Shown piece after piece: positions 54,320 to 61,781 of a DNA stretch of 64,000 nucleotides (its first letter is position 1; each line of letters starts with the position of its first letter). Under the pieces are notes generated by a model. That model saw only the letters and a list, made by a program, of their open reading frames with translations. It was not told the DNA's origin and did no database searches. The translations under genes and the position numbers were made by a program. The stretch is from Streptomyces curacoi (GTDB taxonomy: Bacteria; Actinomycetota; Actinomycetes; Streptomycetales; Streptomycetaceae). The stretch covers positions 62,001 to 126,000 of the forward strand of contig NZ_KQ947984.1 in NCBI RefSeq assembly GCF_001513975.1, read 5' to 3'.

Positions 54320-56002
54320 GTGAGCACGCACAGAAGAAGCCTCACCCGCAGACGGGTGCTCGGGGCCTCCGCGATCGGCGTCGCCGCCACCGGCGCCGCC
54401 GTCGCGGTCGGCACCGGCCTCCTCTCCTCCGCCTCCGCCGCGGCCTTCGGCTACACGGACGACGGCTCGAACTACGTCGTCGACACCGGGGCCGCGCTCG
54501 TCTTCAAGGTCTCCAAGTCGACCGGCGATCTCACGTCCCTGGTCTACCGGGGCAAGGAGTACGAGGGGTACGGCGGCCGGCACTCGCACGTCGAGTCCGG
54601 GCTCGGCGCGTCCACGGTCACCGTCCGGCAGTCGGGCTCGACGATCCTGGTGAAGGCCGTGCACGGGGCGATCACCCAGTGGTACGCGGCGCGCCGCGGC
54701 CAGAGCAACGTCTACCTGTGGACGCACAAGGCGGACGCCTCCTTCACGGCGACCCGCTACATCGTCCGCCTCAAGCCCGGGATCTTCCCGAACGAGGGTC
54801 CGGACACCTGGATCGAGGCCTCGGACAAGGTCATCGAGGCCGGTGACGTCTGGAAGCGGGCGGACGGCACGACCCACTCGAAGCACTACTCGGGCAAGCG
54901 CACCCTCGACTACGACCACGTCGGCTTCACCACCGGCTCGGTCGGTCTGTGGCTGGTGCGCTCCAACCACGAGAAGGCCTCGGGCGGCCCGTTCTACCGC
55001 TCGCTGCTGCGCCACTCGAACGACAAGGGCGCCGCGCTGTACGAGATCCTGCACTACAACCAGGCACAGACGGAGCCGGAGCGCTTCGGCCTGCAGGGCC
55101 CGTACGTCCTGTCCTTCACGGACGGCGGGGCGCCGTCGTCCTCGCTCTTCCACGGCAAGCTGGACACCTCCTGGGTGGACGGCCTCGGCATCACCGGCTG
55201 GATCGGCGCGTCCGGCCGCGGCAAGGTGGCGGGCGTCGGTCTGAAGGGCATGGACGCCAAGTACGCGTACACCGTGGGCTTCGCCAACAAGGACGCGCAG
55301 TACTGGGCGAAGGCGGCGGCCGGGTCGGGGGCGTTCTCCTGCAAGGGGATGCTGCCGGGGACGTACACGATGACCGTCCACAAGGGCGAACTGGCCGTGT
55401 ACACCGGCACGGTGAAGGTGACGGCGGGCGGGACGACGTCGCTGCACAGCATCACGATCACCGGCGACCCGAGCAGGGCCAGGGCCATCTGGCGGCTCGG
55501 CGACTGGGACGGCACGCCCGGCGAGTTCAAGAACGCCGGGCTGATGACGTACGCGCATCCCTCCGACGGCCGCGCGGCCAGGTGGACGGGGAACGTGACG
55601 ATCGGCGACGCGAGCGCGGCGGCCTCCTTCCCCGCGTACATGTGGAAGGACGTCAACGACGGCGTCCTGGTCTACTTCAAGCTGACCAGGGAGCAGGCGG
55701 CAGCGGCGCACACCCTGCGGGTGGGCGTGACCGACGCGTTCCTCAACGGCCGGCCCCGGGTGACGGTCAACGACTGGGTGTCGACCGTCCTCTCGGCTCC
55801 CAGCCAGCCCTCGACGCGCTCCCTCACCACGGGTTCGTACCGCGGGAACAACCACACGTTCACCTTCGGCGTCCCTAGTAGTGCGTGGCAGACGGACCCG
55901 GCCCGGTACAACGTGCTGAAGATCAATATCGTCAGTGGTTCGAGCGGCTCGGCGTACCTCAGCCCGGGCACCTCGTTCGACTGCCTGGACCTGCTGGCCT
56001 GA
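54320..56002 (+). CDS. Secreted rhamnogalacturonan lyase, PL4 family
   Basis: A 560-residue exported enzyme with a classical twin-arginine signal (RRSLTRRRVLGASAIG, cleavage near SSASAAA). Domains: N-terminal super-beta-sandwich catalytic domain (~40-290, FGYTDDGSNYVVDTGAALVF to HYNQAQTEPERFGLQGPYVL), a fibronectin-like domain (~300-370, RGKVAGVGLKGMDAKYAYTV onwards) and a C-terminal jelly-roll CBM-like domain (~385-560, RARAIWRLGDWDGTPGEFKN). This is the layout of PL4 lyases that cleave the rhamnose-galacturonate backbone of type I pectin. It lies 59 bases after the PL3 gene. Confidence 0.9.
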   Translation: MSTHRRSLTRRRVLGASAIGVAATGAAVAVGTGLLSSASAAAFGYTDDGSNYVVDTGAALVFKVSKSTGDLTSLVYRGKEYEGYGGRHSHVESGLGASTVTVRQSGSTILVKAVHGAITQWYAARRGQSNVYLWTHKADASFTATRYIVRLKPGIFPNEGPDTWIEASDKVIEAGDVWKRADGTTHSKHYSGKRTLDYDHVGFTTGSVGLWLVRSNHEKASGGPFYRSLLRHSNDKGAALYEILHYNQAQTEPERFGLQGPYVLSFTDGGAPSSSLFHGKLDTSWVDGLGITGWIGASGRGKVAGVGLKGMDAKYAYTVGFANKDAQYWAKAAAGSGAFSCKGMLPGTYTMTVHKGELAVYTGTVKVTAGGTTSLHSITITGDPSRARAIWRLGDWDGTPGEFKNAGLMTYAHPSDGRAARWTGNVTIGDASAAASFPAYMWKDVNDGVLVYFKLTREQAAAAHTLRVGVTDAFLNGRPRVTVNDWVSTVLSAPSQPSTRSLTTGSYRGNNHTFTFGVPSSAWQTDPARYNVLKINIVSGSSGSAYLSPGTSFDCLDLLA

Positions 56003-56023
56003 GCCCCCCTCGGTCAGCAGCAG

Positions 56024-56055
56024 AACGCCCCGCCGGTGACGACCGGCGGGGCGTT
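56024..56055. terminator. Perfect terminator between PL4 and PL9-like genes
   Basis: AACGCCCCGCCGGT (56024-56037) and ACCGGCGGGGCGTT (56042-56055) form a 14-bp perfect stem with a 4-base loop, flanked by T-rich sequence on the plus strand. It serves two convergent genes. Confidence 0.9.
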
Positions 56056-56072
56056 CGTCTTGGCACCGAGAG

Positions 56073-57227
56073 CTAGTTCATCGTCGAGCCGATGGTGGTG
56101 GAGCCCGTCGTCAGGAAGGTCGTCGCGGGCAGTGAGCCGCCCGGCTCGCGGGCGCCGTACGCCGTGGTCGCGTCCGTCGACCGGAAGGACGGGGTGGCGA
56201 CCTTGCTGTCCCAGTTGTTCGCCGCGGACACGGTCGACGACCCCAGCTTGGCGAGCCCCTTGTTGTTGCTCACGGCGAGATTGCGAGCCAGCCGCGCCTT
56301 GCCGGTCGCGAAGTGGAAGCCGGACTCGGCGTTGGCGTAGGCCGTGTTGCGGTTCAGCAGGATCGCCCCGGTGTTGGAGTTCTCGGTGAAGCCGTGCAGC
56401 GTGTTGTCCCAGGCCGCGTTGTTGTTGACGACATGCGCGACCGAGGCACCGCCGCCGCCGAGCTTGAACCCGTTGCCGTTGCCCTCGAAGGCGGAGTCGG
56501 CCCACCGGTTCTCGCCGTTGCCGAAGGCCCAGGTGTGCTCGATGGTGACCGGCGAGGAGAACTGCCAGAGGTCGAGGCCGTCGTCGGAGTTGTTGTACAA
56601 CCGCGCCCCGGTGATCTTGTTGCCCGTCCCCGAGCCGAACTTCACGGCGATCCCATCGGCGTTCTGGCCGTGGCCGGCCGGATCGTAGTTGCCGTGACTG
56701 TCCAGGTTCTGCACGAGGTTGTTCGTGGTGCCGTCGCCGCGCAGGGTGAACCCGGAGTCGCCGTTGCCGGCCGTGACGAGGTTCTTGAAGACGCCGCCCA
56801 CCGACGACGTGGCGACGAAGCCCTGCGCCGGGGAGTTGACGAAGGTGAGGTTCTGCACGGTCCAGTAGTCGCCGTAGATGCCGGCCAGCCAGGAGCCGTC
56901 GGGCAGCCTGGACCCGTCGATCCGCACCTTCTCTCCGCCGTACGCCTGGAGTGTGATCCGCGAAGAACTCGTGCCGTTCGCCGTGGACTTGAGCGTGGCG
57001 GTCGGCCGGTAGGTGCCGCCGCGCACCTGGATCGTGGTACCGGCGGCGGCGTTCTTGACGGCCGACTCCAGCTGAGCGGTGGTGGACACGGTGACCGTCG
57101 TCGAGGCGGCCTCGGCGCCACCGTCGGAGAGGCCGAGGCAGGCGCCGCCCGCTCCCGAGGCGACGGCGATCGCCGCGGCGATGGAGAGGGTTCGGGTCCT
57201 GCGGTGACGGCCGGTGCTCAGGCGCAC
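56073..57227 (-). CDS. Secreted PL9-like pectate lyase (right-handed beta-helix)
   Basis: A 384-residue exported protein. The signal peptide starts MRLSTGRHRRTRTLSIAAAI. The mature part is a parallel beta-helix with GGTYRPTATLKSTANGTSSS, NADGIAVKFGSGTGNKITGA and ARLYNNSDDGLDLWQFSSPV. The paired aspartates correspond to the calcium site of PL9 pectate lyases. GTG 57227 follows AGGAAAGGA; the frame remains open upstream only as an antisense artefact of the GH43 gene. A close paralogue lies at 60619-61731 on the same strand. Confidence 0.87.
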   Translation of the reverse strand: MRLSTGRHRRTRTLSIAAAIAVASGAGGACLGLSDGGAEAASTTVTVSTTAQLESAVKNAAAGTTIQVRGGTYRPTATLKSTANGTSSSRITLQAYGGEKVRIDGSRLPDGSWLAGIYGDYWTVQNLTFVNSPAQGFVATSSVGGVFKNLVTAGNGDSGFTLRGDGTTNNLVQNLDSHGNYDPAGHGQNADGIAVKFGSGTGNKITGARLYNNSDDGLDLWQFSSPVTIEHTWAFGNGENRWADSAFEGNGNGFKLGGGGASVAHVVNNNAAWDNTLHGFTENSNTGAILLNRNTAYANAESGFHFATGKARLARNLAVSNNKGLAKLGSSTVSAANNWDSKVATPSFRSTDATTAYGAREPGGSLPATTFLTTGSTTIGSTMN

Positions 57228-57345
57228 TGGGGTGTTCCTTTCCTGGGCATTGGGGGCGAAGCGGGCCGGAGGGGCCGCCCCGGCCCGCTTCTGACATCCG
57301 GTCGCCGCCATGGCGGAGAAGGTTGCCGCCCACCCCGAAAGCGAG

Positions 57346-57356
57346 CGAAAGTTTCG
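57346..57356. promoter_or_regulatory. CGAAAGTTTCG operator-like palindrome
   Basis: A perfect 5-1-5 palindrome in the divergent region between the PL9-like lyase and GH43 genes. The form CGAAA-N-TTTCG is known upstream of Streptomyces xylanase genes as a protein-binding site, so a sugar-responsive (LacI-type) repressor is likely. No such regulator is encoded in the window. Confidence 0.6.
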
Positions 57357-57491
57357 GTCCCCAGGAGTCACCCGCGCACCGATTGACGCCCTGTTCCCCC
57401 ACCGATGACACTCCGAGGGCAGCCGAACAAACAGAACCCCCCAACCAATCCCCCAGAGTCCAACAAACCCCCAGACTCCCCAGGATGTGTC

Positions 57492-59717
57492 ATGCGCCCC
57501 CGCACCGCTCGCACCCTCCTGACCCCGCTGATCCCCCTCCTCGCCCTTCTCCTCGGCCTGCTGGCCGCCCCGCCCAGCACCGCCGGCACCGCGAACTCCG
57601 GAGCACCACCCGTGAAACAGCCCAAGTACGCCGGTTATCTCTTCGCCTATTTCACCGGTGAGGGCACCGCCGACGGCGAGCAGATCCGCTACGCCCTCAG
57701 CCGCGGCAACGACCCGTTGCACTGGCGGGAGCTGAACGCCGGGAAGCCGGTCCTCACCTCCACGATCGGTGAGAAGGGGCTGCGCGACCCGTTCGTGATC
57801 CGCTCCCCCGAGGGCGACAAGTTCTACATGATCGCCACCGACCTGCGGATGTACCGCAACAGCAGCGGCAGCTGGGACCAGGTCCAGCGGCACGGCAGCA
57901 AGTCCATCATGGTCTGGGAGTCCACCGACCTGGTCCACTGGACCGACCAGCGCCTGGTGAAGGTGTCCCCCGACAACGCGGGCAACACCTGGGCGCCGGA
58001 GGCCTACTGGGACGAGTCGCTCGGTGAGTACGTCGTCTTCTGGGCGTCGAAGCTGTACGCCGCCGACGACCCCGACCACACCGGATCGACGTACAACAAG
58101 ATGCTGTACGCGACCACGAAGGACTTCCGCACGTTCAGCGAGCCGAAGGTCTGGAACGACCCCGGCTACTCGGTCATCGACTCCACCGTGGTGCAGCACA
58201 AGGGCACCTACTACCGCTACACCAAGGACGAACGGGACCCGACCTCCTCCAGCCCCTGCGCGAAGTTCATCACCGGGGAGAAGTCGACCTCGCTGGCCTC
58301 GACGAAGTACGACTTCGTGGCCGACTGCATAGGCAGCGGCGCGATGGACCGGGGCGAGGGCCCGACGGTGTTCAAGTCGAACACCGAGGAGAAGTGGTAC
58401 CTGTTCATCGACGAGTACGGCGGCCGCGGTTACATCCCCTTCGAGACCACCGACCTCGACTCGGGAAAGTGGACCCCGTCGCAGAACTACCAGCTGCCGG
58501 CGAGCCCCCGGCACGGCACGGTGATCCCGGTGACGCAGGCCGAGTACGACCGGCTGCTCGCCGCGTACCCCGCGAGCCCCACCTCGGTCGTGGACGCGAC
58601 GGCGCAGGACCAGAAGGGGTACGCCATCGTCACGGAGAGCGCCTCGAAGGTCGTGCTCCCCATGCGGCCGGAAGTGGACCTCTCCCGCCTCGCCCCGAAG
58701 CTGTGGGCCGGTGAGGGCGCCACCGTCAGCCCCCGCTCCGGCACCCGGCGCGACTTCCGCAAGCCGCAGACGTACACCGTGACGTCCGCCGACGGCACGC
58801 GCCGCACCTGGACGGTCGAGGCGGTCCGCACCCGCAGCCCGATCCTGCCCGGCCTCAACGCCGACCCGGATGTGCACTACCTGAACGGCGAGTACTGGAT
58901 CTACCCGACGACGGACGGCTTCCAGGGCTGGAGCGGGACGAGGTTCAAGGCGTACTCGTCGAAGGACCTGGTCCACTGGAAGGACCACGGGGTGATCCTG
59001 GACCTGGGCCCGGACGTGAGCTGGGCCGACAAGTACGCCTGGGCGCCGGCGATCGCCGAGCGCGACGGCAAGTACTACTTCTACTTCTGCGCCGAGCAGC
59101 AGATCGGCGTGGCGGTGGCCGACTCCCCCGCCGGCCCGTTCAAGGACGCGCTGGGCAAGCCCCTGGTCGCCAAGGGAGGCTCGCTGAAGGGCCAGATGAT
59201 CGACCCGGCGGTGTTCACGGACGACGACGGCACGTCGTATCTCTACTGGGGCAACGGGCACGGGTACGTCGTCCCGCTCAACGACGACATGGTGTCGTTC
59301 GACGCGTCGAAGGTGCGGGACATCACCCCGGACAACTTCCGCGAGGGATCCTTCGTGATCAAGCGGAAGGGCACGTACTACTTCATGTGGTCCGAGGACG
59401 ACACCCGCAGCGAGAACTACCACGTCGCCTATGCCACGGGACCGTCCCCGCTCGGCCCGTGGACCAAGCGGGGCACGATCCTGCAGAAGCGCCCCGAGTA
59501 CGGCATCCTCGGCACCGGCCACCACTCGGTGGTCCAGGCCCCCGGCACCGACGACTGGTACGTCGTCTACCACCGGTTCGCCCTGAACGGCCCCGGGCGG
59601 CCGGGCGGCGACGGCATGCACCGCGAGACGACCATCGACCGCATGGAGTTCGCGGCCGACGGCACGATCGCGCCGGTGGTGCCCACGCTGGAGGGGATCA
59701 GGCCGGTACGGCGGTGA
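57492..59717 (+). CDS. Secreted glycoside hydrolase with two GH43 domains
   Basis: A 741-residue exported enzyme: signal peptide (LLTPLIPLLALLLGLLAAPP), first GH43 five-blade propeller (~40-310; GLRDPFVIRSPEGDKFYMIA with acidic Asp, later NTWAPEAYWDESLGEYVVFW), a small Ig/DUF5018-like module (~375-445, YTVTSADGTRRTWTVEA), and a second GH43 (~450-740; LPGLNADPDVHYLNGEYWIY, KYAWAPAIAERDGKYYFYFC, and the general acid in REGSFVIKRKG). GH43 enzymes remove arabinose or xylose from arabinan, xylan or pectin side chains. Two non-identical catalytic modules suggest complementary specificities. ATG 57492 is chosen as it opens the signal peptide. Confidence 0.88.
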   Translation: MRPRTARTLLTPLIPLLALLLGLLAAPPSTAGTANSGAPPVKQPKYAGYLFAYFTGEGTADGEQIRYALSRGNDPLHWRELNAGKPVLTSTIGEKGLRDPFVIRSPEGDKFYMIATDLRMYRNSSGSWDQVQRHGSKSIMVWESTDLVHWTDQRLVKVSPDNAGNTWAPEAYWDESLGEYVVFWASKLYAADDPDHTGSTYNKMLYATTKDFRTFSEPKVWNDPGYSVIDSTVVQHKGTYYRYTKDERDPTSSSPCAKFITGEKSTSLASTKYDFVADCIGSGAMDRGEGPTVFKSNTEEKWYLFIDEYGGRGYIPFETTDLDSGKWTPSQNYQLPASPRHGTVIPVTQAEYDRLLAAYPASPTSVVDATAQDQKGYAIVTESASKVVLPMRPEVDLSRLAPKLWAGEGATVSPRSGTRRDFRKPQTYTVTSADGTRRTWTVEAVRTRSPILPGLNADPDVHYLNGEYWIYPTTDGFQGWSGTRFKAYSSKDLVHWKDHGVILDLGPDVSWADKYAWAPAIAERDGKYYFYFCAEQQIGVAVADSPAGPFKDALGKPLVAKGGSLKGQMIDPAVFTDDDGTSYLYWGNGHGYVVPLNDDMVSFDASKVRDITPDNFREGSFVIKRKGTYYFMWSEDDTRSENYHVAYATGPSPLGPWTKRGTILQKRPEYGILGTGHHSVVQAPGTDDWYVVYHRFALNGPGRPGGDGMHRETTIDRMEFAADGTIAPVVPTLEGIRPVRR

Positions 59718-59720
59718 CGC

Positions 59721-60518
59721 TCAGCTGACGAAGTACGTCGGGTTGGGCAGCTTGTACGTCCGGTCCGCGTGGCCGCCCTCCAGGTCGCTGTACTGGTCGC
59801 CGAAATTGGCGATGATCTCGTACCCGAGGTCGTCCTCGATGTGCTGCCGGGTGCCGGACTTGTACTGCACGGTCGTGCAGTTCCAGGTGCCCGGCGTGGC
59901 GCAGTCGGCGAGGTAGGCCGGCGGGTTGGCCTTGTCCTTGAGGAACATGTGGTCGGCGTCGAGGTTCACCTCGGCGCCGGCCTTCTTCAGGTTCTCGACG
60001 GCGGCGGAGCGCTGCGACTCGGCGAGGCCCGAGTTGTAGAAGACCTCGACGCCCTTGGACTCGGCGTACCGCACCAGCTCGGGGCTGCCGAAGACGGCCG
60101 GGCGGTCGGCCCTGTTCACGTACTCGGCCCAAGTGGCGCTGTTGTACGTGTAGTTGGTCTTCTTCTCGTAGTCGAGGCTGAGCAGCAGCGTGTCGTCGAT
60201 GTCGAAGACGACGGCCGGCTTCTCGCCCTTGTGCAGCGCCTTGCGGGCCGCCTTGTCGATGTACTTCTTCGCGTCGGCGTCGATGCGCGCGAGGTCCTTG
60301 GCGTACGGGCTGTCCGGGGATGCCTGGTACACGCCGTTCGCGTCGAGCGTGGTGCCGTAGTAACTGTCTATGTCCTTGACCAGCAGCCCTATGTTGTAGG
60401 GCTCGTGGGTGCTGTTCGCGGTCGACTGTCCGGCCGTGGCGGCGCCGGCGCCGTAGAGGGCGGCACCGGCGACGGCACAGGCGGCGGCGACGGCCGCGAG
60501 ACGCAGTGGTTTATGCAT
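59721..60518 (-). CDS. Secreted HAD-superfamily acid phosphatase (class B/IIIB)
   Basis: A 265-residue exported phosphatase. Signal peptide LAAVAAACAVAGAALYGAGA. The HAD nucleophile motif is VVFDIDDTLLLSLD (Asp-x-Asp-Asp-Thr), motif II is in EVFYNSGLAES, and the late acidic motif in ANFGDQYSDLEGG. It should release phosphate from organic esters outside the cell. ATG 60518 lacks a good ribosome site. Its 3' end is only 3 bases from that of the convergent GH43 gene, with no terminator between. Its presence inside a pectin cluster is unexpected. Confidence 0.87.
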   Translation of the reverse strand: MHKPLRLAAVAAACAVAGAALYGAGAATAGQSTANSTHEPYNIGLLVKDIDSYYGTTLDANGVYQASPDSPYAKDLARIDADAKKYIDKAARKALHKGEKPAVVFDIDDTLLLSLDYEKKTNYTYNSATWAEYVNRADRPAVFGSPELVRYAESKGVEVFYNSGLAESQRSAAVENLKKAGAEVNLDADHMFLKDKANPPAYLADCATPGTWNCTTVQYKSGTRQHIEDDLGYEIIANFGDQYSDLEGGHADRTYKLPNPTYFVS

Positions 60519-60548
60519 GACAAAGATTTCTACGAGCGTCACCGGTAT

Positions 60549-60607
60549 GAGCGCGAGACCCGTTGCCCGATCTTTACCTCTGTGACGGACGAACGGGCCT
60601 CGCGCTC
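60549..60607 (-). terminator. Large hairpin after the second PL9-like gene
   Basis: GAGCGCGAG and CCCGTT (60549-60564) pair with AACGGG and CTCGCGCTC (60592-60607) over 15 bp with one mismatch, enclosing a 27-base loop. It lies between the stop of the minus-strand lyase and the start of the acid phosphatase, so it likely terminates the former and may sit in the promoter of the latter. Confidence 0.65.
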
Positions 60608-60618
60608 CCCCGGGCAGG

Positions 60619-61731
60619 TCAGTCCATCGTCGCCCCGATGGTCGTGCTGCCCGTGGTCAGGAAGGTCGTCGCCGGGAGGGAGCCGTCGGTCTGGCGGGCG
60701 TTGTACGTGGTCGAGGCGTCCGTGGACCGGAAGGCCGGGGTGGCGATCCCGGAGTCCCAGTTGTTGCCGGACGAGACGACCGAGCCGCCCTTGTTGACCA
60801 GGCCGCTGCCATTGCTCACCGCGAGGTTCTTGCCGAGCCTGGCCGCGCCCGTGGCGAAGTAGTAGCCCCACTTGGCGTTGGCGTAGGCGGTGGTGCGGTT
60901 GATGACGATGGCGCCCTGGTTGCTGTTCTCGGTGAAGCCGTTGCCGGCGTTGTCCCAGGCGGCGGAGTTGTTCACGACGTGCGCCACGGTCTCGCCGTCG
61001 CCGCCCAGCTTGTAGCCGTTGCCGTCGCCCGCGAAGGCGGAGTCGCCCCAGCGGTTCCTGCCGTTGCCGAAGGCCCAGGTGTGCTCGATGGTGACCGGGG
61101 AGGAGAAGGACCAGAAGTCCAGACCGTCGTCGGAGTTGTTGTACAGGCGGGCGCCGGTGATCAGGTTGCCGGTGCCGGAGCCGAACTTCACGGCTATGCC
61201 GTCGGCGTTCTCGCCGTGGTTGGCGGCGTCGTAGTGGCCGTAGGAGTCGATGTTCTTCACGGTGTTGTTGACCGTGCCGTCGCCGGTGAGCGTGAAGCCG
61301 GAGTCGCCGCCGTTGATGGTCTTGATGGTGTTCCAGACCGTTCCGGTGCAGGACTGGCAGACGACCGCGCTGTCCGGGGAGTTCTGGAAGGTGATCTTCG
61401 AGACGTTCCAGTGGTCGGCAGTCAGCTTGAAGATCCAGGAGCCGGACGGCAGCGAGGATCCGTCGATCTTCACGGTCTCCGAGCCGTACGCGGTGAGCGT
61501 GATCGGCGACGACGAGGTGCCGTTGGCCGTGGACTGGAGGGTGGCCGTGGGGTAGTAGGTGCCGCCGCGGACCTGGATGACGGTGCCGGGGGTGGCGTTC
61601 TTGATGGCGTTGGACAGGTCGGTCGAGTTGCTGACGACCACCGTCGCGGCCTGGGCCTGGGTGGGCAGGGCGGCCAGACCGGCGCCGAGCGCCAGGGCGG
61701 TGCCCAGGACGAGAGCGGTACGACGAGCCAT
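60619..61731 (-). CDS. Secreted PL9-like pectate lyase, second copy
   Basis: A 370-residue exported beta-helix protein, paralogue of the one at 56073-57227. Signal peptide MARRTALVLGTALALGAGLA to QAQA. Shared blocks are GGTYYPTATLQSTANGTSSS, NADGIAVKFGSGTGNLITGA and ARLYNNSDDGLDFWSFSSPV with the same calcium-site aspartates; both end in TTGSTTIG. It differs in having a CxxC pair (VVCQSCTGTVWN) absent from the other copy. ATG 61731 follows AAAGGA. It lies 50 bases after the chimeric esterase gene on the same strand. Confidence 0.88.
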   Translation of the reverse strand: MARRTALVLGTALALGAGLAALPTQAQAATVVVSNSTDLSNAIKNATPGTVIQVRGGTYYPTATLQSTANGTSSSPITLTAYGSETVKIDGSSLPSGSWIFKLTADHWNVSKITFQNSPDSAVVCQSCTGTVWNTIKTINGGDSGFTLTGDGTVNNTVKNIDSYGHYDAANHGENADGIAVKFGSGTGNLITGARLYNNSDDGLDFWSFSSPVTIEHTWAFGNGRNRWGDSAFAGDGNGYKLGGDGETVAHVVNNSAAWDNAGNGFTENSNQGAIVINRTTAYANAKWGYYFATGAARLGKNLAVSNGSGLVNKGGSVVSSGNNWDSGIATPAFRSTDASTTYNARQTDGSLPATTFLTTGSTTIGATMD

Positions 61732-61781
61732 GGAGTGCGGGTCCTTTCGTCGTGCGAGGGGGGATTCGTGGGGGGGGACGG

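Noticed and set aside
57228..59621. 800-codon upstream extension of the PL9-like lyase frame on the minus strand
   Set aside because: It runs antisense through the GH43 gene, while the signal peptide and ribosome site fix the start at 57227.
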